From NCBI GenBank assembly GCA_018060635.1, contig JAGOVR010000007.1:1-26792 (forward strand): a stretch of DNA of 26,792 nt, read 5' to 3'. The translations under genes were made by a program, and so were the position numbers. Of this stretch, positions 15,354-22,017 are shown one piece after another (within the stretch, counting starts at the first letter, position 1; the number at the start of each line of letters is the position of its first letter). Below the pieces are notes generated by a model that did no database searches, had not been told where the DNA came from, and worked only from the letters and a program-made list of their open reading frames with translations. The DNA comes from Bacteriovoracaceae bacterium. Lineage in GTDB: Bacteria > Bdellovibrionota > Bacteriovoracia > Bacteriovoracales > Bacteriovoracaceae.

Positions 15354-15731
15354 TTGAAAGTTTCTTTTGAAAAAATAGACAAGGCACTTAAACAACTTAC
15401 AGATTCTCTGCAAAATCTACCTCTCTCGGATTTAGAGCGAGATGGTGTGATTCAAAGATTTGAATATACTATTGAACTTTTATGGAAAGTAGCAAAAAAG
15501 GTTTTGCAAGAAAATGGAATTATAACCGTTGCCCCTAAAGAAGTAATAAAAGAAATGGCCAATATTGGTTGGATAAATAACCCTGAAGAGTTTTTAGATT
15601 ATTTAAAAGCTCGCAATGAAACTAGCCATAGTTATGAAGAAAGTAAGGCGCAAGAAACTTACGAAGTGGCCAAGAAATTTGCAATTGCTTGCTCTCATCT
15701 CATCACTATTCTTAAAGAAAAATCAAAATGA
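15354..15731 (+). CDS. hepT: HepT-like HEPN toxin (HI0074-type nucleotidyltransferase partner)
   Basis: This is a 125-aa all-helical HEPN protein. Its R-N-E-T-S-H-S-Y at 87-94 is exactly the R-x4-H-x-Y motif of HepT toxins: R and H form the RNase site, and Y is the residue that the partner AMPylates. The region F-E-Y-T-I-E-L-L-W-K before it is typical of the HI0074/PF08780 substrate-binding family. The start is taken as TTG at 15354, because AAGGA lies 5 nt upstream and the more upstream ATGs fall inside the tRNA-tail repeat. Its stop overlaps the mntA start (ATGA, 15728-15731). From memory of the literature, a characterised HepT removes nucleotides from tRNA 3' ends. That makes its position next to a duplicated tRNA 3' end notable; activity here is inference. 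Confidence 0.85.
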   Translation: MKVSFEKIDKALKQLTDSLQNLPLSDLERDGVIQRFEYTIELLWKVAKKVLQENGIITVAPKEVIKEMANIGWINNPEEFLDYLKARNETSHSYEESKAQETYEVAKKFAIACSHLITILKEKSK

Positions 15732-16027
15732 TATTTGGTGTCGAAGAAAAACATTTAAACACCCTCCTGCAATATATAAAAAATAATTTAGGTAGCACGA
15801 TCAATCCTAGACTTTATCTGTATGGCTCTAGAGCTAAAGGAAATTTTAGACCTTATAGCGATATTGATTTGCTTTTAATTGCCGATCGTTATGACGAAAA
15901 TACCTTAAACAAGATGGATTTCGGTGATTTAGATATTCCTTACAAAATAGACTTCACTACAGAACCCAAACTTTTTTCTGGTTATAAAGAAGAAATTTTT
16001 TCTCATATGACACAAATCTTATTTTAA
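15728..16027 (+). CDS. mntA: MntA-like minimal nucleotidyltransferase antitoxin
   Basis: This 99-aa protein has the polymerase-beta-type nucleotidyltransferase motif G-S-R-A-K-G...S-D-I-D (residues 33-47), which fits G-S-x10-D-x-D of MntA. Members of this group neutralise the HEPN toxin by adding AMP to its conserved tyrosine. The third catalytic aspartate is probably in the Y-K-I-D-F-T segment near residues 76-80. It overlaps hepT by 4 bp in the usual toxin-first order, so the two are co-translated. Length is normal for minimal nucleotidyltransferases and nothing is obviously missing. Confidence 0.87.
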   Translation: MIFGVEEKHLNTLLQYIKNNLGSTINPRLYLYGSRAKGNFRPYSDIDLLLIADRYDENTLNKMDFGDLDIPYKIDFTTEPKLFSGYKEEIFSHMTQILF

Positions 16028-16078
16028 AATCTGGATTTTCATTGTTCCTCTCAATTTTTTCTTAGCCTATAAAGAGTG

Positions 16079-16094
16079 TTGCATTTTGTTGCAA
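16079..16094. promoter_or_regulatory. Short palindrome upstream of the SBBP lipoprotein
   Basis: TTGCA / TTTTGT / TGCAA, followed by TATATT at 16105-16110. It may be an operator or a weak terminator of hepT-mntA. The sequence ATAAAGAGTGTTGCA (16069-16083) resembles ATAAAGTGTTGCA at 245-257 before the other propeller lipoprotein. Confidence 0.3.
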
Positions 16095-16149
16095 AAAAGC
16101 TCATTATATTTCAAATTATTACATTTAAATTATTTAAAAAGGATGTCTT

Positions 16150-17487
16150 ATGCGTTTCTTGTTAATGCTAATGGCTTTTGTTTTTATTTCTTGCTCTTCT
16201 GACAAAAAACAAACTGCCTCTGTCATCCCTTGGGGAGTTAAAAGATTAGGTGTTGCTACTTTCCAGACAGAAGGTGGAGGTATTGCCACTGACTCTAGTG
16301 GAAAAGTTTATGTCGTTGGAAGTACTAATGGTGCATTGGATGGACAAACGCTCAGTGGTGGTAAGGATGGATTTTTAACTATCTATGATGCCAATGGGAC
16401 AAAAATCTCCACAACCCTTTTTGGTGGTTCTTCTAGTAATACATATGTAGAGCCAAAAAGTGTCTTGGTTGATGCCAATGGAGATATTTATGTAGCTGGT
16501 CACATTTCTGGGGGACGAATTCCTTCTGGAAGTGCTACTGGCCTTTATGACTACTTCATAACAAAATTTGATTCAACGGGTAATTTTCTTTGGCATGAAC
16601 AAGAGGGCTTATCGGGAGTTTTCACTAATGCGTGGGGTGGACTCGCTTTAGATACTTCAGGTAACGTTTATCTTTGTGGTGTCACTCAAGGCAATCTCAA
16701 TGGTGCTACAGCTATTGGTTCTGCGCAAAATGCCTACATCGTTAAATATGATTCCAGCGGTACACTTCTTAATACTTTTCTTTACGGTGTAACAGGAGCC
16801 ACTACTGGGTGTAGTGGGATTGCTGTTGCAAGTAGTGGAAACATTTATATTTCTGCCTATACCTATGGCAATTTACATGGTGAAACACTCACAGGAACAT
16901 ATGACGCTGCTATTATTAAACTTGATTCAGCAGGAACTCCTCAATGGACGAAACTTTTAGGAACTTCAGGCGTTGGTACTGGTACCTCACGCTTAGTACT
17001 CGATGCTTCGGAAAATGTTTATGTTGCTGGTACTGCAAGGGGAGTACTACCTTCAGGAAGTTTACCCGCCAATAGCTCTATAGGTACGTCTGATACGTTC
17101 CTTGCAAAATATAATAGTAGCGGTGTTTTTCAATATGCCCATCAAATGGGGGTTTCTGGAAATGATACCTACCCCTATACTCTGGCGTATAATAGTACAT
17201 TAGGAAGTCTCTATGTCGTAGGTTCGACCGAAGGCAATCTCAACGGTGCGACTATCGCTGGTAGCAGTGATGGTTTTATTACTGAATTTAATGCCAGTAC
17301 GGGCAGTAAAGGTTTTACAAAAGTTATCGGTTCTTCTTCTTATTCTGAAACCCTTGATGTTGCTTTGAATACAGCTGGAGATATTTTCGTTGTTGCCAAA
17401 ACAGATAGTGACGTTCTCGATAGCATCCTGATCGGAACGATCGACACTGTTATTTTAAAATATGGTTCTGATGGTTCATTAAAATAG
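16150..17487 (+). CDS. SBBP-repeat beta-propeller lipoprotein
   Basis: This 445-aa lipoprotein has signal peptide M-R-F-L-L-M-L-M-A-F-V-F-I-S-C, with the acceptor Cys at residue 15. The mature part consists of about seven blades of 50-60 residues. The recurring pattern is G-x-I-Y-V-A-G...G-D-x-F-(I/L)-x-K-Y-(D/N)-S-S-G...G, as in SBBP/seven-bladed beta-propeller proteins, for example D-T-F-L-A-K-Y-N-S-S-G and N-A-Y-I-V-K-Y-D-S-S-G. Such proteins are surface or periplasmic binding scaffolds; the ligand is unknown. An AAGGATG ribosome site precedes the ATG. It lies between the two tRNA-tail repeats together with hepT-mntA and ends in its own strong terminator. Confidence 0.82.
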   Translation: MRFLLMLMAFVFISCSSDKKQTASVIPWGVKRLGVATFQTEGGGIATDSSGKVYVVGSTNGALDGQTLSGGKDGFLTIYDANGTKISTTLFGGSSSNTYVEPKSVLVDANGDIYVAGHISGGRIPSGSATGLYDYFITKFDSTGNFLWHEQEGLSGVFTNAWGGLALDTSGNVYLCGVTQGNLNGATAIGSAQNAYIVKYDSSGTLLNTFLYGVTGATTGCSGIAVASSGNIYISAYTYGNLHGETLTGTYDAAIIKLDSAGTPQWTKLLGTSGVGTGTSRLVLDASENVYVAGTARGVLPSGSLPANSSIGTSDTFLAKYNSSGVFQYAHQMGVSGNDTYPYTLAYNSTLGSLYVVGSTEGNLNGATIAGSSDGFITEFNASTGSKGFTKVIGSSSYSETLDVALNTAGDIFVVAKTDSDVLDSILIGTIDTVILKYGSDGSLK

Positions 17488-17490
17488 TAA

Positions 17491-17525
17491 AAAAAAAAGC
17501 CTAAGGAGTTCCTTAGGCTTTTTTT
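17491..17525. terminator. Bidirectional rho-independent terminator
   Basis: A-run, GCCTAAGGA (17499-17507), GT, TCCTTAGGC (17510-17518), T-run. It ends the SBBP lipoprotein gene. On the minus strand the same stem supplies the last codon and stop of the acetyltransferase remnant. Confidence 0.92.
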
Positions 17526-17674
17526 ATTTTATCTCTCTTAAGAATTATAATTCTCTCTTTCTCCAAAAAAGTTTCTGTTATCTTTTGATAACCCACTTTG
17601 TGAGCAAGTCGTAAAGAAGCCTCATTTTTTTCATCAATCAAGCAAACGCTCGCTTCGTAGGTAAATGCTCTACG
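17513..17674 (-). pseudogene. Remnant of a GNAT (RimJ/RimL-like) acetyltransferase
   Basis: A 53-codon open stretch on the minus strand reads as a GNAT C terminus: E-A-S-V-C-L-I-D-E-K-N-E-A-S-L-R-L-A-H-K-V-G-Y. It contains the family's N-x-x-S-x-R-x-x-x-K-x-G-(F/Y) motif. An in-frame TAG lies directly upstream (17675-17677), there is no start codon, and the roughly 110 residues with the acetyl-CoA loop are missing. Its stop falls in the shared terminator stem, which suggests a once-intact gene converging on the lipoprotein gene. The 5' part was probably lost when the adjacent repeat arrived or rearranged. Confidence 0.7.
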
Positions 17675-17698
17675 CTAGAAAAAAACATGAAAGAACGC

Positions 17699-17726
17699 TC
17701 CACTTGTATTTGCCCAAGTGGAGCTT
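17699..17726. other. Perfect hairpin in the gap before repeat copy 2
   Basis: GCTCCACTTG / TATTTGCC / CAAGTGGAGC: a 10-bp perfect stem without a T-run on either side, so not a typical terminator. The rest of 17675-17784 contains no gene that I can recognise. Confidence 0.6.
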
Positions 17727-17784
17727 AAAAATTCTTGAATAGAAAAGATTTATCTAACCTTTAACGAAGAAGAAATCATCTTGT

Positions 17785-17970
17785 TTTATCTCCAGCAAAA
17801 TAAAAATAATGATGACAGGGAATTGAAACGAATAAATCGGGCAGGCTTTGGCCTGCTGAGCGAACTGGATGTTCGCGAAAGATTTATGAGGTGAGGTCAC
17901 GCAGTGAATGAGCGGGAGGCGAATGAACGAAGGGACCAAGTCCCGTCAGCCACCCCATTTTTATTTTGAT
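17785..17970 (+). repeat. Structured tRNA-tail repeat, copy 2
   Basis: It is aligned to copy 1 with a constant offset of 2622 bp. The differences are one base in the left stem (GGGAATTG) and a central GGCTTTGGCC where copy 1 has GGCCAAAGCC, its exact reverse complement, plus one C-to-T change beside it. The tRNA-His tail (17937-17957 through CCA) continues into the same 13-bp T-rich flank that follows the real tRNA, making a 34-bp match to 15124-15157. The left end is truncated relative to the unit after the tRNA. Confidence 0.88.
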
Positions 17971-17987
17971 AAAAAAATCTTATCCTT

Positions 17988-18803
17988 CTATCTCAAAGAC
18001 GATGCTGAGGAAACAAACTTATCCATATCAGCAGGATTCACATTGTTTTCACAAAGAACAGATTCCAAGTGCACTACAATAGCTTCTTCATCTCCCTTTA
18101 AATCTTCATAGACAAAAGTATTCTCAAACTCTTCTTTCGGAAGATTCAGAAGAGAAACAAAGCGTTCATAACGAGGGCATGATTTAAATTTTTCCTGCAT
18201 AAAATCATTGTATAAAAAATCATTAGAATAAGAATTACGCCACTTAAAATCCTTAGGATGAGAAGCAGGAATAGCACTCTTAGACTCCCAAGCCCAATTC
18301 ACTTTATAACCATCGTAGCTCAATTTTTGCTCATTAAAATAAGGCCCAAAACTAAAAGCTCTGTAGCTATATGACTCTCCCTTACTTAATAAAAATAAAG
18401 AACCACTCCAAAGACTTCTTCCATTAATATCAATTTCTTCTCTCTTAATCACCAGTGCTTCATAAGATCCTTCATCTTTAAAGAGAAGATAAATTCTTTT
18501 ACTAGATTCTGCTGGAATCACCATTTTTTTATCAAAAGATTTTTGAGAGAAGAAAGAAAGTAACTGGGCAGAAGCCGCATGGTTAATTTTATCGGATGCC
18601 GCCATATAGCCTGACTCAACTTTTTTTCCTTTAACCAGAAAGGGATCTCTTAAATCTATTAAAATCTTTAAAATCTCTTCTTCACTTTTGCTCTGAATAT
18701 CTGTGTAGGATTCTAAACTTTCAATAGTTAAAAGATCCTGAGCTTTCAAAGCATGAGAAAGAGAGAAAAAAAGAAAAGAGATGAGAATAAATTTTAATTT
18801 CAT
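17988..18803 (-). CDS. Secreted protein, unknown function
   Basis: This 271-aa protein was not recognised. The start at 18803 is chosen because TAGGAAAA precedes it and a standard signal peptide begins there (M-K-L-K-F-I-L-I-S, core, then A-L-K-A before Q-D). An upstream in-frame start at 18851 would bury this. The mature part has no motif that I know, only mixed alpha/beta with aromatic-rich stretches such as S-Y-R-A-F-S-F-G-P-Y-F, and three cysteines near the end. Its stop lies 17 bp beyond repeat copy 2, so its 3' end borders the putative island. A perfect palindrome at 18881-18902 lies in the divergent promoter region. Confidence 0.6.
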   Translation of the reverse strand: MKLKFILISFLFFSLSHALKAQDLLTIESLESYTDIQSKSEEEILKILIDLRDPFLVKGKKVESGYMAASDKINHAASAQLLSFFSQKSFDKKMVIPAESSKRIYLLFKDEGSYEALVIKREEIDINGRSLWSGSLFLLSKGESYSYRAFSFGPYFNEQKLSYDGYKVNWAWESKSAIPASHPKDFKWRNSYSNDFLYNDFMQEKFKSCPRYERFVSLLNLPKEEFENTFVYEDLKGDEEAIVVHLESVLCENNVNPADMDKFVSSASSLR

Positions 18804-18880
18804 AATTTTCCTAGACAAAAATAAACGATTAAAGCACTTAGAACGTATCATATTGAGAGATGAAACATCAAACTTAGTTT

Positions 18881-18902
18881 CTTCATTCCAAATGGAATGA
18901 AG
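18881..18902. promoter_or_regulatory. Palindrome between divergent genes
   Basis: CTTCATTCC / AAAT / GGAATGAAG: a perfect 9-bp inverted repeat in the 196-bp gap between the secreted protein and the transporter. Its place between divergent starts suits an operator controlling one or both; no regulator gene is adjacent. Confidence 0.45.
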
Positions 18903-18999
18903 AAGGACAATTAATCCTATTTATTTTGATTGATTGATTTAATTAAAAAAATTGTTAACATACCTTTTTAAATACTTTTTACCAAAAGATGTTTTCCTC

Positions 19000-20961
19000 A
19001 TGCCAAAAAATGAATTCGAAATCCCTGCTATTCCTATGCCCAAAACATCCTTACTTAAAACTCCCATGGGAAGATGGCTTTGTTCTCCTGAATTAAAAAA
19101 TGAAAAGCATGAACAAGAACATCACTCCACAGCTCCTTGGTATAAAGTCTTATGGCTTACGGGTGTGGATTATTTTTCTACTCTAGGATACCAACCAGGG
19201 ATTGCTCTTTTAGCCGCTGGGTCTTTAGCTCCTATTGCCACTCTTATCTTAGTCTTTATGACTCTTTTCTGCGCCCTTCCAACATACGCCAATGTGGCCA
19301 AAAGATCTTTTGGTGGACAAGGCTCTGTTGCTATGTTGGAAAATTTACTCAAAGGCTGGTACTCCAAAATATTTGTACTGATTCTTTTAGGATTTGTGGC
19401 CACAGATTTTGTCATTACTATTACTCTCTCCGCCGCTGATGCCGCTTTACACGTCGTAGAAAATCCTTTGCTACATTCCCTCGTTGGTGATCATCATTTT
19501 GCCTTAACCCTAATCCTTATTTCTCTTCTGGCTTTAGTTTTTATTCGAGGTTTTTCTGAAGCCATAGGTATCGCTATCCTCATTGCCGTACCTTACATCT
19601 TCTTTAATTTTTTAGTCTTAATTAAAGGTTCTCTTATTATTTTAGATCATCCTGATATGCTGACTCATTGGCATATGGATCTTATGGGGCATGGTGACTG
19701 GACGGGAATTCTCCTTATTTCTGCTCTAATTTTTCCTAAGTTAGCTCTAGGAATGAGTGGATTTGAAACAGGTGTCTCTGTTATGCCGTTAGTAAAAGGA
19801 TCTAAAGATGACCATCAAAAAGAAATACCTCTAGGCCGAATTCGCAATACAAAAAAGCTCTTAACTACAGCCGCACTCATTATGTCCACACTGCTTCTTC
19901 TCTCTAGCTTTGTCACAGCTCTCCTTATTCCTGTAAGTGCTTATCAAAAAGGAGGAGTGGCTGAAGGAAGAGCTATTTCTTATTTGGCCCATGAACTCAT
20001 GGGACATGGCGTGGGTACTGCCTATGACATTGTGACTATTTTAGTTTTATGGTTTGCGGGAGCTTCTGCTATGGCAGGACTTCTGCATCTCATCCCGCGC
20101 TACCTACCTCGTTTTGGAATGTCTCCTCGTTGGGTAGCCTTTAGAAGACCTCTGGTGGTTGCCATCTTCACCATCTGTGTTCTGGTAACATGGATTTTTA
20201 ATGCAAGTATCGAAGCTCAAGGAAATGCTTACGCCACAGGTGTTCTCGTTCTTATGCTCTCCTCTAGTTTTGCTGTGGCTCTAGCTTTTTGGCGAGAGAG
20301 ACAAATGCCCAAGAGTATTTATTTTTGGGTGGTCACTGCCATCTTTGCTTACACCTTAATTGATAATGTGATTATGCGTATTGATGGACTCATTATTGCT
20401 CTTACCTTTACTCTCTTTATTCTCATCGTAGGTATTGTAAGTCGCTGGAGTAAATCCTTAGATCTTAGAGTTGAAAATGCCGAGCTTATCAATGCCGAAT
20501 CCAAAATTTTATGGGAAAAGATTTGCAATAAAAAAATACATCTCATTACCTTAGCTAAGATTGATGCAGACAGAATGGATCAAAAATTAGCAGAGTTTAG
20601 AAAGTATTACCGCTTAGATGGTCCTGTGGCTTTTATCCATGTTGAACTTTCTCACAACCGTAGTGAATTCACCTCTAAGCTTAAAGTAAGTGTCACGGAA
20701 AATAAGGAAAAAGGTTATTGTCTCATTGATGTAAGTGGTGCACCAGTCATTGCTAATACTATTGCCTATATGAGTGAACTTATTAACCCCATTAGTATTT
20801 GTATTAGCCTGACAAGGGCCAATCTGATGACTCAAGCTTTTCGCTACCTGCTTTGGGGAGAAGGGGAAACAGGACTTTCTGTGTACCGTGTTCTTTTACG
20901 TTACTGGGATTGGACACCTGAAGAAGATGTGCGCCCGCTTATTTTCTTAATGTCAGATTAG
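19000..20961 (+). CDS. APC-superfamily amino-acid-type transporter
   Basis: This inner-membrane transporter of about 653 aa belongs to the APC superfamily. The opening motif T-G-V-D-Y-F-S-T-L-G-Y-Q-P-G-I-A, with its unwound first helix, is followed by around 12 hydrophobic segments between residues about 60 and 500. The soluble C-terminal domain of about 150 residues lacks membrane helices and may be regulatory. Substrate unknown: amino acids are the default, and KimA-like potassium uptake is a more distant possibility. The start is uncertain. ATG at 19000 begins M-P-K-N-E-F, while an in-frame TTG at 18952 would add 16 residues; neither has a strong ribosome site. It is divergent from the secreted protein. 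Confidence 0.82.
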   Translation: MPKNEFEIPAIPMPKTSLLKTPMGRWLCSPELKNEKHEQEHHSTAPWYKVLWLTGVDYFSTLGYQPGIALLAAGSLAPIATLILVFMTLFCALPTYANVAKRSFGGQGSVAMLENLLKGWYSKIFVLILLGFVATDFVITITLSAADAALHVVENPLLHSLVGDHHFALTLILISLLALVFIRGFSEAIGIAILIAVPYIFFNFLVLIKGSLIILDHPDMLTHWHMDLMGHGDWTGILLISALIFPKLALGMSGFETGVSVMPLVKGSKDDHQKEIPLGRIRNTKKLLTTAALIMSTLLLLSSFVTALLIPVSAYQKGGVAEGRAISYLAHELMGHGVGTAYDIVTILVLWFAGASAMAGLLHLIPRYLPRFGMSPRWVAFRRPLVVAIFTICVLVTWIFNASIEAQGNAYATGVLVLMLSSSFAVALAFWRERQMPKSIYFWVVTAIFAYTLIDNVIMRIDGLIIALTFTLFILIVGIVSRWSKSLDLRVENAELINAESKILWEKICNKKIHLITLAKIDADRMDQKLAEFRKYYRLDGPVAFIHVELSHNRSEFTSKLKVSVTENKEKGYCLIDVSGAPVIANTIAYMSELINPISICISLTRANLMTQAFRYLLWGEGETGLSVYRVLLRYWDWTPEEDVRPLIFLMSD

Positions 20962-20964
20962 TGT

Positions 20965-21948
20965 CTACTTAGTTTTTATAAATTCTTCATATAAAAAACT
21001 ATTTTTCTTTGTATACTCACGCATAAGCTTTAAAACTTCTTGAAAGCTTTGTGCGGAAATTTTCTCTGGATTTAAGAAAGAAAAATCTGGATTTTGAGTA
21101 AGTTTTATTAATTCTTGCCACATAGATTTCCAGTGTTCTGTTTCTTTTTCTGGAAGTAAATAATAAGGGTTCCACCATATAGAAGATATCCTATATTCAT
21201 GCGTAATAAAAAACCAAAGGTAATCAAAAGCTAATGCTTGTAACTCTCCTTTTTGAGCTATAAATTTTTTTAAACCTTGATAGAATTTTTTTCTTTGCTC
21301 TAAGCGAAGATGAGCCTCTCTCCGTGTTCTTAAGTTTTCTTTTTTGGCAATATACTCCCCTTTAACAGGGAAATAGAAAATATCAATGTAATGAATAAAA
21401 TTAACAAAGCCATGAATCGCATCATGAACCAAAAACTGACTGGCAGAACCCACCACTCCATCGTAATAATTTTTATCCGAAAAGCTAATGGCAAGGGGGA
21501 AATAAGGTTCTGCACTTTTCTCATTCATATCTTGAATGCTAAAATCTTTTACACTGAAATCCACTGTCACTAGGTCAGCAAGTTCTCCTATAGTATTTGC
21601 ATCATATTGGTTAAAAAAACGCAGACCTGTCTCCCAATATTTTTCAGACATTTTTTTAGTTTGTGGATGTAACTGCATTAAAAATGAGGATAAAACCGCA
21701 AAAATATTTTTTCTCTTTGCTAAATCTGAATACTTAAAAACAATATTAAGCTCTTTTAAAAAATTTTCTCTTCCTTCTCCTTTTAATAATTCATACTTTT
21801 TAGGATTCATGAAATCTAAAATAGGATCTTCTACCGGCTCTATAGTTTTTTGAGATAAGAAATTAAGCATTCTCTTTAAGCAAGATTCTGCACAAACTGT
21901 TTGAGTAAAAAAACAAACTATAAAAAAAGAGAGAATACGCATCTTCAT
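20965..21948 (-). CDS. Exported protein of unknown function
   Basis: This protein of about 327 aa has a signal peptide (M-K-M-R-I-L-S-F-F-I-V, ending V-C-A before E-S-C). No known domain was recognised. A run H-D-A-I-H-G-F-V-N-F-I-H-Y in the middle places three histidines and an aspartate on one helix-like stretch, which could bind metal; this is pattern-based only. The rest is helical and charged. The start is uncertain: GTG at 21969 is also possible, and neither start has a clear ribosome site. It lies downstream of the aromatic hydroxylase on the same strand. A 48-70 bp gap between them carries an AT-rich hairpin (21972-21995). Confidence 0.55.
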   Translation of the reverse strand: MKMRILSFFIVCFFTQTVCAESCLKRMLNFLSQKTIEPVEDPILDFMNPKKYELLKGEGRENFLKELNIVFKYSDLAKRKNIFAVLSSFLMQLHPQTKKMSEKYWETGLRFFNQYDANTIGELADLVTVDFSVKDFSIQDMNEKSAEPYFPLAISFSDKNYYDGVVGSASQFLVHDAIHGFVNFIHYIDIFYFPVKGEYIAKKENLRTRREAHLRLEQRKKFYQGLKKFIAQKGELQALAFDYLWFFITHEYRISSIWWNPYYLLPEKETEHWKSMWQELIKLTQNPDFSFLNPEKISAQSFQEVLKLMREYTKKNSFLYEEFIKTK

Positions 21949-21971
21949 AAAGGAACAGGAATGTAGCACTG

Positions 21972-21995
21972 TCTTTTTATAAATACAAAAAGACC
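21972..21995. other. AT-rich hairpin between hydroxylase and exported-protein genes
   Basis: GTCTTTTT (21972-21979) and AAAAAGAC (21988-21995) form a perfect 8-bp stem with an 8-nt loop. It has little GC, so it is a weak terminator at best; it may separate the two minus-strand genes. Confidence 0.4.
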
Positions 21996-22017
21996 CTATA
22001 AAATATTCACAAATTCC

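Larger units (their letters stand above)
15124..17970 (+). mobile_element. Candidate tRNA-His-associated island with hepT-mntA
   Basis: Three direct copies of the tRNA-His 3' end (15124-15148, 15315-15339, 17937-17961) bracket first a 191-bp unit and then a cargo of hepT-mntA, a lipoprotein gene and an acetyltransferase remnant. Duplicated tRNA 3' ends are the usual footprint of site-specific integration. No integrase, transposase or recombinase gene is present, so movement would need help from elsewhere. Tandem duplication and recombination between repeats is the main alternative. Confidence 0.5.

Noticed and set aside
17699..17726. Rho-independent terminator at the 10-bp hairpin
   Set aside because: There is no T-run on either strand directly after the stem.
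15163..17970. Integron cassette with attC sites
   Set aside because: The repeats are palindromic and flank cargo, but no GTTRRRY/RYYYAAC boundary sites and no integron integrase are seen.
15163..17970. CRISPR array
   Set aside because: There are only two long copies, 2.6 kb apart with genes between them, and no short regular spacers or cas genes.
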